A stretch of DNA of 32,744 nucleotides from Rhodobacterales bacterium (GCA_025362795.1 JANYFE010000052.1:1-32744); one strand, 5' to 3'; shown: positions 7,456 to 14,869, counted from the stretch's first letter. Notes: generated by a model from the letters alone, not told the origin. Numbers and translations are program-made.

Positions 7456-7528
7456 CGGGAATCCTCCAAACGTTCGCGGCAACCATAACCATCTTGCACG
7501 CAGGCGCTTGACGATTTACGAAATCCGC
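7456..7528. promoter_or_regulatory. Divergent regulatory region between BKACE operon and AraC-type regulator
   Basis: These 73 bases separate two divergent starts and must hold the operon promoter and probably the regulator's binding site. I see no clean -35/-10 pair. A TTGACG at 7508-7513 lies too close to the regulator's ATG to serve it. I could not define a credible AraC-type direct repeat by eye. Confidence 0.4.
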
Positions 7529-8491
7529 ATGGCACAAACCGCAACAATCTTCGCACCCTCGCGGCAACCCCTGACCCTCGCCCTGCTGGTCCTGCCGCAG
7601 TCCTCGATCCTGGAAGTCGCCTCCACCCTTGATCCCATGCGCTCCGCCAATCGCCACCTTGGGTCCGACGCCTACCGCTGGCGCGTCGTCACCCCCGATG
7701 GCAAACCAGCCCCCCTGACCTGCGGCATCGAACTTCCCACCAGCGGCCCGCTCACCTCTGCCGAAGGTGCCGACGCCCTCATCATCATCGCCGGCTTCCG
7801 CCAGTCCGAAGTCGCGACCCAACCCCTGATCCGCGATCTTGCCCGCATGGCCCCCCGCTTCACAGCCATCGGCGGCATCGACGCCGGGGCTTGGGTGCTC
7901 GCCCGCGCAGGGCTGCTCAATGGCCACAAAGCCACCGTCCATTGGGAGGATCTCGAAGATTTCACCACCGCCCATCCCGAAATCGAAATCCTGCCGGACC
8001 GCTATGTTATCGACCGCACCCGCTTTACCGCCAGCGGAGCTGCCCCCGCCTGCGACCTGATGCTGCACCTGATCCGCGCCCGCCACGGCCCCGCGCTCGC
8101 CCTGCAAGTCGCGGCCAGTTTCCTGACCACCCCGCGCGAAGGCTCCGACCCGCAGATTGCAGCCCAGCAAAACCGCCGCCTCGACCCCCGCGTGGCCCAG
8201 GCCATCGCCCGCATGGAATCCCACCTCGACCAACCCGAACCCACAGCCCAGATCGCCCAGCACATCGGCCTCTCCCCCCGCCGCCTCGAAACCCTGTTCC
8301 GGCAAGGCGTCGCCATGACCCCCGCCGCCTATGCCCTGTCGCTGCGCCTGCAAGCCGCAAGACGCCTCATCACCGACACAAGACACCCGCTCGCTGAAGT
8401 CGCCCTGCGCACCGGCTTCTCCTCCCCCTCCACCCTGTCCAGAGCCTTCCGCCACCACTTCGGCCACCCCCCCACCGCCCTGCGGCAATAG
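7529..8491 (+). CDS. GATase1-like/AraC-family transcriptional regulator (CdhR-like)
   Basis: This protein has 320 residues. The N-terminal ~190 resemble the DJ-1/PfpI (class I glutamine amidotransferase-like) sensor domain found in CdhR and GbdR. The C-terminal ~100 form an AraC helix-turn-helix pair: the first helix pair lies around IAQHIGLSPRRLETLFRQ and the second ends with VALRTGFSSPSTLSRAFR. CdhR of Pseudomonas activates carnitine catabolism genes, and here the gene is divergent from the carnitine-type operon, which fits a local activator. The start at ATG 7529 gives the usual short N-terminus but has no clear Shine-Dalgarno; an in-frame TTG at 7508 is an alternative. It is convergent with the oligopeptidase gene. 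The effector (carnitine or a pathway intermediate) is inferred. Confidence 0.85.
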   Translation: MAQTATIFAPSRQPLTLALLVLPQSSILEVASTLDPMRSANRHLGSDAYRWRVVTPDGKPAPLTCGIELPTSGPLTSAEGADALIIIAGFRQSEVATQPLIRDLARMAPRFTAIGGIDAGAWVLARAGLLNGHKATVHWEDLEDFTTAHPEIEILPDRYVIDRTRFTASGAAPACDLMLHLIRARHGPALALQVAASFLTTPREGSDPQIAAQQNRRLDPRVAQAIARMESHLDQPEPTAQIAQHIGLSPRRLETLFRQGVAMTPAAYALSLRLQAARRLITDTRHPLAEVALRTGFSSPSTLSRAFRHHFGHPPTALRQ

Positions 8492-8516
8492 AAAAAGGCG
8501 GCCCCTCAAGACCGCC
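8492..8516 (-). terminator. Rho-independent-type terminator after the M3 oligopeptidase gene
   Basis: On the minus strand GGCGG-TCTTGAGGGG-CCGCC is followed directly by TTTTT (8496-8492). It sits in the convergent gap, immediately after the regulator's stop and about 65 bases past the peptidase stop. The stem is only five base pairs, so strength is uncertain. Confidence 0.5.
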
Positions 8517-8520
8517 CACA

Positions 8521-8565
8521 CATCATCTGTCCATAAATATCCCGGGGCCCGGGGCAGCGCCCCGG
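8521..8565 (-). repeat. Interspersed repeat copy 3 with adjoining GC hairpin
   Basis: On the minus strand a seven-base-pair hairpin, CCGGGGC-GCT-GCCCCGG (8565-8549), is followed by GGGATATTTATGGACAGATG then ATG (8543-8521). The tail differs from copy 1 (3611-3634) at a single base. It lies 16 bases past the oligopeptidase stop, so it may act with the stem at 8492-8516 in 3'-end formation. Confidence 0.6.
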
Positions 8566-8580
8566 ACGCCAGCCAAGGGC

Positions 8581-10605
8581 CTAAACGTTCTCCACCAACC
8601 CCCGCCCCTTCAACAGCGGCTCCACCCCCGGCATCCGCCCCCGGAACCTTGTGTACAGAACCTCCGCCTCCTCCGACCCACCTGCCGACAGGATGAACTT
8701 CTCCAACCGCGCCGCCACCTCCGGGTCAAACGCGTCCCCCGCCTCCTCAAAGGCCGCGAACGCATCCGCATCCATCACTTCCGACCACATGTAAGAATAA
8801 TAGCCGCTGGAATAGCCGTCGCCCGAGAAGATATGCGCGAAATGCGGCGTCGCATGCCGCATCCGGATCGCCCGCGGCATCCCCAACCCCTCCAGCACCT
8901 CCGCCTGTTTCTGCATCGGATCGGCGGGCGCGTCGCCCTCGTGGAACGCCAGATCGACCAAAGCCGAACTGATAAACTCCACCGTCGCAAATCCCTGATC
9001 ATAGGTCCCCGCCGCCAACAGCCGCTTCAGCATGTCCGCAGGCATCGGTGCACGGGTTTCATAATGCCGGGCATGCTGCTCCAAAACCTCCGGCACCTCC
9101 ATCCAGTGCTCATAAAGCTGCGACGGCAATTCGACAAAATCCCGCGCCACGTTGGTCCCGGAAATAAACCCGTAAGTCACATCCGACAGCATCTGGTGCA
9201 GCGCATGGCCAAACTCATGAAACAGCGTCCGCGCATCGTCATAAGACAGCAGGCTCGGCTCCCCCTTGGCAAAGTTGCACACATTCACCACCACCGGGCG
9301 CTGATCACCGCCCAGCTTGCGCTGCCCGCGCATGTCCGAACACCACGCACCTGACCGCTTCGATCCCCGCGCAAAATAATCGCCGATGAACACCGCCACA
9401 TGTCCCCCCCCCCGACTGACCTCCCACGCCCGGCAATCCGGATGATACAGCGGCACGTCCAGCACCTTGAACTCCAGCCCGAACAACCGCGTGGCGCAAT
9501 CGAACATCGCCCCCAGCATCGCCTCCAGCCCCAGATAAGGCTTCAACACCGCCTCATCCAGATCATGTTCGGCGCGGCGCCGTTTCTCCGAATAATACCG
9601 CCAGTCCCAAGCCTCCAGCGGCCCGGCAATCCCATCCGCCCGCAGCATCCCCTCCAGCACCGCCGCATCCGCCAGCGCCACCCGCTTTGCCGGTTCCCAC
9701 ACCCTCATCAGCAACCCGCGCACCGCCGCGGGCGTCTTCGCCATCTCTGGCTCCAGCTTGTAATCGGCAAAGCTGGCGTAGCCCAACAGCTTCGCCCGCT
9801 CTTCCCGCAGCTTCAAAATCTCCGCCGCCACCCCGCGATTGTCCGTCGCGCCACCATTCGCGCCACGCAAGCCCCAAGCCTCATAGGCCTTCTGGCGCAG
9901 CCCGCGCTTCGGTGAAAACTGCAAGAACGGCACGATCAGCGACCGCGACAGTGTCACCACCGGCCCCCCCGCCTGCTTCTCCTCCCCCGCCGCCCGCGCC
10001 GAGGCGACCACGAACTCCGGCAACCCCTCCAGATCGCCCTCGTTCAAGGCCATGAACCACGCCCGCTCGTCCGCCAGCAGATTCTGGCTGAACGTGGTCC
10101 CCAGCACCGCCAACCGCGACTTCACCGCCGTCAACCGCGCCGCCGCCTCGCCTTCCAGCAACGCCCCCGACCGCACGAACATCCGCCGGTACAAATCCAA
10201 CACCCGCCCCTGCTCATGCGTCAGCCCCAAAGCCTCCCGCCCCTGCCACAACGCCTCCACCTTGCCGAACAGCACGCGATTGTTCGTCACCTCAGACGCA
10301 AAGGCCGACAGTTTCGGCGCCAGATCACTCTGCAACGCCTCCCGTGCCGGGGTGCTGTCCGCGCCGACAAGGTTGTAAAACACCCCCGCCACCCGGCTCA
10401 AAGCGTCCTCCGACAATTCCAGCGCCTCGATCACATTCGCAAACGTCGGAACCTCATCAGACGCAGCAATCGCCGCCACATTCGCCCGCGCCTCGACCAG
10501 CGCCGCGTCAAATGCCGGCCCAAAATCCTCATCCCGGACTGCCCCAAACGGCGGCAACCCAAACGCATCTCCCCACGCCGCCATCAAAACATTCGCCATA
10601 GCCAT
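8581..10605 (-). CDS. M3-family zinc metallopeptidase (oligopeptidase A / dipeptidyl carboxypeptidase type)
   Basis: This enzyme has 674 residues, in line with PrlC/OpdA and Dcp (about 680). The zinc site is LFHEFGHALH with His463, Glu464 and His467, and the downstream Glu ligand is expected in the FVELPSQLYEHW segment. There is no signal peptide, so it is cytosolic and probably degrades short peptides. PrlC and Dcp cannot be separated by eye. The ATG at 10603-10605 has AAGGTAAGG just upstream. A run of ten C (9404-9413, G on the coding strand) lies within codons for SRGGGH, where slippage would shift the frame. Downstream is the convergent regulator; upstream the gap to the ABC permease gene is 37 bases and carries an intergenic repeat. 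Confidence 0.9.
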   Translation of the reverse strand: MAMANVLMAAWGDAFGLPPFGAVRDEDFGPAFDAALVEARANVAAIAASDEVPTFANVIEALELSEDALSRVAGVFYNLVGADSTPAREALQSDLAPKLSAFASEVTNNRVLFGKVEALWQGREALGLTHEQGRVLDLYRRMFVRSGALLEGEAAARLTAVKSRLAVLGTTFSQNLLADERAWFMALNEGDLEGLPEFVVASARAAGEEKQAGGPVVTLSRSLIVPFLQFSPKRGLRQKAYEAWGLRGANGGATDNRGVAAEILKLREERAKLLGYASFADYKLEPEMAKTPAAVRGLLMRVWEPAKRVALADAAVLEGMLRADGIAGPLEAWDWRYYSEKRRRAEHDLDEAVLKPYLGLEAMLGAMFDCATRLFGLEFKVLDVPLYHPDCRAWEVSRGGGHVAVFIGDYFARGSKRSGAWCSDMRGQRKLGGDQRPVVVNVCNFAKGEPSLLSYDDARTLFHEFGHALHQMLSDVTYGFISGTNVARDFVELPSQLYEHWMEVPEVLEQHARHYETRAPMPADMLKRLLAAGTYDQGFATVEFISSALVDLAFHEGDAPADPMQKQAEVLEGLGMPRAIRMRHATPHFAHIFSGDGYSSGYYSYMWSEVMDADAFAAFEEAGDAFDPEVAARLEKFILSAGGSEEAEVLYTRFRGRMPGVEPLLKGRGLVENV

Positions 10606-10614
10606 GCCCTTACC

Positions 10615-10640
10615 TTTTCAAAAATACTCCCGCCGGAGGC
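10615..10640 (-). repeat. Intergenic motif GCCTCCGGCGGGAGTATTTTTGAAAA
   Basis: This is the second copy of the motif at 6485-6506. It fills most of the 37-base gap between the permease stop and the oligopeptidase start. CTCC-CGCC-GGAG within it forms a small palindrome. Confidence 0.55.
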
Positions 10641-10642
10641 TC

Positions 10643-11428
10643 TTATCTGTCTTTCGCCCGCAACCGCGTTTCCACCCTTCGCAGCACCAGACTTAGTGAG
10701 ATCGTCATCGTCAGATAGACCAGCGCCACGACGTTATAAGTCTCGAAGTAACGAAAGTTGCCAGCCGCCGTCACCTTGCCCAGCTGGGTGATATCCGTCA
10801 CCCCCAGCACCGACACCAAGGACGAATCCTTCACCATCGCCACGAAATCATTGCCAAGTGGCGGCAATATCGTCCGGAACGCCTGCGGAAACACCACAAA
10901 GCGGAACCCCTGCCACCCTGACAGACCCAGCGCCATCGCCGCCTCGACCTGGCCCTTGTCCACCGACAAAAGCCCCGCCCGGAACACTTCCGCCAGAAAC
11001 GCCGAATAGGCCAGCGTCAGGGCAATCACCGCCCGCGCAATCAACGGAAAATCCCGCGTCAGCCACGGCTGCACCCCGATCCAGCCCCCGACCCAGTTCA
11101 CCGCAAGAACCAGCGCCGGGGCCGCCGCGAATGCCACGTACAAGAGCAGCACGATGATCGGCACCCCGCGCACCACCTCGATGTAAAACCGCGCCACCTG
11201 CCGCAAGACCGCAAACCGTGACAACCCCGCCAGCGCCAGGCCCAGCCCGATCACACAGGCCGACCCATAGGCCACCAACGTCACCGCAATGGTGATCCAG
11301 ATCCCCTTCGCCAAGGTGCGCAGCACATCCGCGTAAATCTGGTTCGCCCAGACCTCATAAAACAACCACAGCCCGATGCCGACCAGCGCCACGAGCCACC
11401 ACGGAAAATCCGTCTTTTCATCTTTCAT
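10643..11428 (-). CDS. Polar amino-acid ABC transporter permease (HisM/GltJ type)
   Basis: This membrane protein has 261 residues. It has an N-terminal hydrophobic helix (WWLVALVGIGLWLFYEVW), four or more further segments, and the EAA loop EAAMALGLSGWQGFRFVVFP that contacts the ATPase. The pattern fits the His/Glu/Gln/Arg/opine permease family of the inner membrane. The paired binding protein is encoded directly upstream on the same strand, 37 bases away across a terminator-like hairpin. No ATPase gene or second permease is present in the window, so the ATPase must come from elsewhere, or the permease may act as a homodimer. The substrate is unknown; polar amino acids or opine-like compounds are typical. 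Confidence 0.88.
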   Translation of the reverse strand: MKDEKTDFPWWLVALVGIGLWLFYEVWANQIYADVLRTLAKGIWITIAVTLVAYGSACVIGLGLALAGLSRFAVLRQVARFYIEVVRGVPIIVLLLYVAFAAAPALVLAVNWVGGWIGVQPWLTRDFPLIARAVIALTLAYSAFLAEVFRAGLLSVDKGQVEAAMALGLSGWQGFRFVVFPQAFRTILPPLGNDFVAMVKDSSLVSVLGVTDITQLGKVTAAGNFRYFETYNVVALVYLTMTISLSLVLRRVETRLRAKDR

Positions 11429-11431
11429 CGG

Positions 11432-11457
11432 AAAAAGGCCCCGGATCCACCGGGGCC
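11432..11457 (-). terminator. Intercistronic terminator-like hairpin between binding protein and permease genes
   Basis: GGCCCCGG (11437-11444) pairs with CCGGGGCC (11450-11457) around ATCCA, and on the minus strand the stem is followed by TTTTT (11436-11432). It is the best terminator-shaped element in the window. Placed after the binding-protein gene and before the permease gene, it would allow more binding protein than permease to be made. Confidence 0.7.
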
Positions 11458-11465
11458 GCCCAGTC

Positions 11466-12251
11466 TTACGAGCCCATCTTGTAATCGAGGAACCACTTCT
11501 TGTTCAGCCCGTCAAACGTCCCATCCGCCTTCAACGCCGCGATCCCGGCGTTGATCGGTGCCACCAAAGCCGAGCCCTTGGGGAAGATGAACCCGAAATC
11601 CTCGGTGCCCAGCTTCTCGCCGACGATCTTCAACTTGCCGCCCGACGCATCGACATAGCCCTTGCCCGCCGTGCCATCGGTCAGCACCAGATCGACGTCG
11701 CCCGACTTCAGCGCCTCAACCGTGGCGCCAAACGTCTCGAACAGCTTGACGCGCGGATTGGCCTCGTTGCCGTCCAGCACGTCATAGATCACCGTGTAAA
11801 ACGGCGTCGTCCCCGGCTGCGCCGCGGCCAGCAGCGCGGTATCCGCCGCAAAACTCTTGGCATCGGTGAACCGGCTTTCATCGCCGCGCACCAGCATCAC
11901 CATTTCGCTGCGCATATAGGGATCGCTGAAATCGACCTTCTCTTTGCGGTCATCCTTGATCGTGATCCCGGTCATCCCGATGTCATACTGGCCTTCCGAC
12001 ACCGCCGGTATCATCGCATCCCAAGAGATATTTTCGTATTTTATCTTGAAATTCAGCCGCTTGGCCATCTCTGTCATCGCGTCATATTCCCAGCCCACCG
12101 CCGCGCCCGACTTGTCCAGAAACTGCAACGGCGGATAGGCGTTCTCGGTGACAATGGTAATCTCCTTGCCCGCAAGGTCCGGCAAGGCATCAGCCAACAC
12201 GGCACCCGGCAGCATCAAGGCAAGCCCGGCAAAAGCAGCAGTGATTTTCAT
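11466..12251 (-). CDS. Periplasmic amino-acid-binding protein of an ABC transporter
   Basis: This protein has 261 residues. It has a clear secretion signal (MKITAAFAGLALMLPGAVLA, probable cut after residue 20 before DALPDL) and a bacterial extracellular solute-binding protein family 3 fold. Typical stretches are YPPLQFLDKSGAAVGWEYD near the N-terminus, QYDIGMTGITIKDDRKEKVDFSDPY in the first lobe and a C-terminal LNKKWF. It binds a polar amino acid or related ligand in the periplasm and delivers it to the permease encoded next. The specificity cannot be read from the sequence. It is the first gene of the pair. The M3 peptidase downstream might supply related substrates, but that is only proximity. 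Confidence 0.88.
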   Translation of the reverse strand: MKITAAFAGLALMLPGAVLADALPDLAGKEITIVTENAYPPLQFLDKSGAAVGWEYDAMTEMAKRLNFKIKYENISWDAMIPAVSEGQYDIGMTGITIKDDRKEKVDFSDPYMRSEMVMLVRGDESRFTDAKSFAADTALLAAAQPGTTPFYTVIYDVLDGNEANPRVKLFETFGATVEALKSGDVDLVLTDGTAGKGYVDASGGKLKIVGEKLGTEDFGFIFPKGSALVAPINAGIAALKADGTFDGLNKKWFLDYKMGS

Positions 12252-12351
12252 AGTGTGAACTCCCCGTCACGAATTGGATGAAGGGACTATGGCCGAGGCA
12301 TGGCTATGGGGGCAAGGGGGGTAGCGTGTGTGGTTCCGCGCACCACGTTCC

Positions 12352-13770
12352 TCACACCGCCAGATGCAACCCCGCCCCCGGCGCCGAGATCAGCGCCATG
12401 CCGCCATCGCCCTGCTTGATCCCGATCGTTCCGGCCCCGATGCCCTTGAACGTCACCGATCCCCCGCCCATCCGCACCGTCGTGCCATCCGCGCCGAACT
12501 CCACCGCATAGGGCCCAGCGTCATCGCCGATCTGCAACACCACCTGCGCACCCGCCGCGACATTCACCGTGTCATTGCCGTCGCCCGCGCCATAGACCAG
12601 CGACACCGTGCCACCCGCCACGTTCACCGTGTCATCCCCGGTGCCGCCCGCCACCGCCAGAACCGACGCCGTCCGGACCGAGATCACATCATTCCCCGCC
12701 CCGCCGTCAACATCGGCATAGGCCTTGGCCGCCGCCCCGACAGACGCGCTGACCTCGCCGTTCGTGGCCACCACCGGGCTTTGGGCAAACCACGCCTCCG
12801 CATTGCTGACCCCGGCAAGTCCGCCCCCGGCATCAACCGCAATTGCATCATTCCCATCGCCGCCGGTCACGCCTGTCACCACCTGCGCCTTGATCGCCAC
12901 CGCGTCATCGCCACTTCCGGAATTGATATTGCTGACAATCCGGCCGACCAAAGCCACCGCATCACGGCCAGCCCCGGTCGAGATGTCGTTGATCAGATAA
13001 GCCGCAATCGACAGCGCATCATTGCCCGCAACCACCGGCGCCGCCGATACCACCGGCGCCGCCGCCGCTCCGCTGGTATCCACCACCGGTCCCGCGGCCG
13101 TGCCGCCTGAAACAATGTCTGCCGCCAAACTATCCCCGGCCAGGGTGTCACCTGAAACCGCATCGCCCGCCATACCAACCCCAACCAATGTATCGCCCGC
13201 CAAAGTGTCCGTGGAAACCGGCGGCACAGGCGGCGGTGCGCTCGGAGGCCCCGGTGGAGGCTCCGACGACGGCCCTGCAAGTGGCGGCGGCCCGGCCTCG
13301 CCCATATGGATCCCCGACACAAACGTGCCGACAATCGACAGCGAATCCGACCCGCCTCCGGTATAGATCCCCGTCACCCGGCCACCCTGCAACTGCACAA
13401 TGTCATTGCCCGCCCCGGTCGTCACATCGGAAATCTCATCGGCCTGAATGACCAGCCGGTCGCCGGTCTGCCCCGCCCCGCTGGTCGCGGCGACCGCAAT
13501 CGCCCCGGATCCCCCCGTCACGATGGCCGCATAACTCGCCCCCGCCGCCTCCGGGTTGCCGTCCGTCAGGCGCTGCAACATCGCCGCCAGTTTTTGCATC
13601 CGGTTCTGCAACCGCGTATCCGGCCCGCCATCCCCGCCGCCATTGTCCTGCACCCGGTCGCGCCCGTGGTGCCGCCCGACACATGCGCCGGCCTGCTGCG
13701 TCGGGCCGCCGCCACCCGTCTGCCGCAAAATTTCCAATGCACGCGTCTGAAAAGAGGTGCCAATCTGCAT
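12352..13770 (-). CDS. RTX-like repeat protein of unknown function
   Basis: This protein of 472 residues has no recognisable enzyme domain. Eight Gly/Asp-rich cores of the form GxGxDxVxV occur: TGAGNDIVQL (118), TGGGSDSLSI (137), TGAGRDAVAL (265), SGSGDDAVAI (284), TGGDGNDAIAV (302), GGAGNDVISV (356), GGTGDDTVNV (375) and GAGDGNDTVNV (394). They are about 19-20 residues apart within each block. They recall the nonapeptide beta-roll of calcium-binding RTX proteins but are degenerate. A Pro-rich linker (161-186) and an AGDTL-type repeat stretch (187-220) separate two blocks. There is no N-terminal signal, so type I export by the C-terminus is possible but no exporter gene is nearby. The ATG at 13770 has GGAGC ten bases before it. 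No function is assigned. Confidence 0.75.
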   Translation of the reverse strand: MQIGTSFQTRALEILRQTGGGGPTQQAGACVGRHHGRDRVQDNGGGDGGPDTRLQNRMQKLAAMLQRLTDGNPEAAGASYAAIVTGGSGAIAVAATSGAGQTGDRLVIQADEISDVTTGAGNDIVQLQGGRVTGIYTGGGSDSLSIVGTFVSGIHMGEAGPPPLAGPSSEPPPGPPSAPPPVPPVSTDTLAGDTLVGVGMAGDAVSGDTLAGDSLAADIVSGGTAAGPVVDTSGAAAAPVVSAAPVVAGNDALSIAAYLINDISTGAGRDAVALVGRIVSNINSGSGDDAVAIKAQVVTGVTGGDGNDAIAVDAGGGLAGVSNAEAWFAQSPVVATNGEVSASVGAAAKAYADVDGGAGNDVISVRTASVLAVAGGTGDDTVNVAGGTVSLVYGAGDGNDTVNVAAGAQVVLQIGDDAGPYAVEFGADGTTVRMGGGSVTFKGIGAGTIGIKQGDGGMALISAPGAGLHLAV

Positions 13771-13983
13771 GTTTCTGCTCCGATTTGCCCAAATCCAGGG
13801 GCAATCCTGCCAGATAATCTTGCAGCAATTCTTGACGACCCCCTGCCTGCCGCCAAAAATCTCCTGCCGATTTTCGACAAATCCAACGGCCTGCGCTTCG
13901 CCGCACAGTTACCCGGCCCAAACCCGCAATTGCCCCAGACCCCCGAAACCGCCATTTTGGCCCCATCACGACAGGAGCGTCCG
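13771..13983. other. Divergent intergenic region, repeat-protein gene / dioxygenase remnant
   Basis: These 213 bases lie between two divergent starts. I see a possible -35 (TTGACG near 13832) on the plus strand without a good -10, and no RNA gene. The plus-strand gene has AGGAG nine bases before its ATG. Confidence 0.4.
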
Positions 13984-14352
13984 ATGCCCAGACTTCCCAC
14001 CTATTTCATCTCGCACGGCGGCGGCCCCTGGCCTTGGCTGCCCAACATGCGCACCCAGCTCGCCACTCTGGAAACCTCTCTCGCCCGGATTCCCGCCGAA
14101 ATCGGCACCACTCCGAAAGCCGTCCTGATGATCTCCGGCCATTGGGAAACCGAGGATTTCGCCGTCATGTCCTCGCCCAATCCGCCGATGGTCTATGACT
14201 ATTCCGGCTTCCCGCCCGAAACCTACAAGATCAGCTATCCCGCCCCCGGTGCGCCCGCCCTTGGTGCCGCCGAGGGGGAAGCTGCCACGATGACCTACCA
14301 CGCCACCAACGTCTTTGGCGGCGTCACCGCGTCCAGCTACCGCATTGGCTAG
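13984..14352 (+). pseudogene. Extradiol (DODA/LigB-type) dioxygenase with large internal deletion
   Basis: This is an open frame of 122 residues, less than half the ~255-265 of class III extradiol dioxygenases of the YgiD/DODA type. Residues 1 to about 93 match the family's N-terminus: PTYFISHGGGPWPW with metal ligand His11, then AVLMISGHWE with His53, then YDYSGFPPETY and YPAPGAPAL. From about residue 94 the sequence jumps straight to the family's last ~28 residues (LGAAEGEA...FGGVTASSYR). The missing ~140 residues carry the remaining catalytic site. The frame is preserved across the junction, near 14257-14272, so the deletion was in-frame or selected to be. It has an intact ribosome site (AGGAG) and is followed by a hairpin. 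An active enzyme is very unlikely. Confidence 0.75.
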
Positions 14353-14371
14353 GGCGGGGTCTTTCCCCGCC
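14353..14371. terminator. Hairpin between convergent dioxygenase remnant and SnoaL-like gene
   Basis: GGCGGGG (14353-14359) pairs perfectly with CCCCGCC (14365-14371) around TCTTT, beginning immediately after the TAG of the dioxygenase remnant and ending ten bases from the stop of the convergent gene. There is no U-run on either side. Confidence 0.5.
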
Positions 14372-14381
14372 ACAGCATCCG

Positions 14382-14744
14382 CTATTCATCCGCATTCAGG
14401 CTGCACATGCGGATCAGCCAGGTGCCGTCGCCCTGACGCTCCAGAACGCTCAGCGAAGTGCCGCCGTAGGCTCCGGCTGCTTCACTGTATCGCGCCAGGC
14501 ACCAGGCCAGATCCCCAATGCCGCCCACTTTCGCAATTGTCATGGTTTTGTCCGCCCCGCCATCATCCCCAACCCAATCCCGGTGGACGGCCTCGATCGA
14601 GGCGCGCCCCAGAGCCGGCGGCGCATAGGGCGAATACATCTCGGCCAGCGGCAAGAAACACGCCGCGCAACCCGCAGCATCACCGGCTCTGTAAGCCGTG
14701 ACATAAGCGTCGAACACCCTTTGCAGATCCTCATGCAGCAGCAT
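14382..14744 (-). CDS. SnoaL-like/NTF2-fold small protein
   Basis: This protein has 120 residues, the size of a single NTF2-like (SnoaL/DUF4440) domain. The pattern is typical: an N-terminal amphipathic helix with VFDAYVTAYRAGDAAGCAACF, then MYSPYAPPALGRASIEAVHRDW, and a C-terminal strand GDGTWLIRMCSL. Such domains serve as small-molecule enzymes or binding modules, and no specific role can be read here. An in-frame GTG (14747) precedes the ATG at 14744; I chose the ATG because GGAGG is seven bases away from it. It stands alone, convergent with the dioxygenase remnant. Confidence 0.75.
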   Translation of the reverse strand: MLLHEDLQRVFDAYVTAYRAGDAAGCAACFLPLAEMYSPYAPPALGRASIEAVHRDWVGDDGGADKTMTIAKVGGIGDLAWCLARYSEAAGAYGGTSLSVLERQGDGTWLIRMCSLNADE

Positions 14745-14869
14745 CACCTATCCTCCGGAATGCAAGGCAGCGACGTCCACAAAAGTAACCCGAAACGCCC
14801 GATTCGCGGCAAAAAGTTAACACCGGCCCCTGTCGCTGACGTCTCCGCCGCGTAGAGACGCGGGCAAGA

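Noticed and set aside
2778-7488. Long plus-strand ORFs opposite the catabolic operon (2778-3866, 4283-5281, 4993-6000, 6031-7488)
   Set aside because: They are shadows in high-GC DNA: Arg/Pro/His-rich translations, no family motifs, and each lies opposite a well-supported enzyme gene.
7508-7513. TTGACG as a -35 box for the regulator gene
   Set aside because: It is only 15 bases upstream of the chosen ATG, leaving no room for a -10 and a leader.
7274-8521. Minus-strand ORF of 415 codons opposite the CdhR-like regulator
   Set aside because: The translation is Gly/Ala-rich and low-complexity, and the plus-strand frame has a clear GATase-AraC architecture.
10643-12251. The ABC transporter as the carnitine/betaine uptake system of the left operon
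   Set aside because: The proteins look like polar amino-acid types, the aromatic box typical of betaine-binding proteins is not evident, and the oligopeptidase gene separates them from the operon.
12352-13770. Repeats in this region as a CRISPR or tandem DNA repeat array
   Set aside because: The periodicity is at protein level (GxGxDxVxV); the DNA units are not near-identical and lie inside one open frame.
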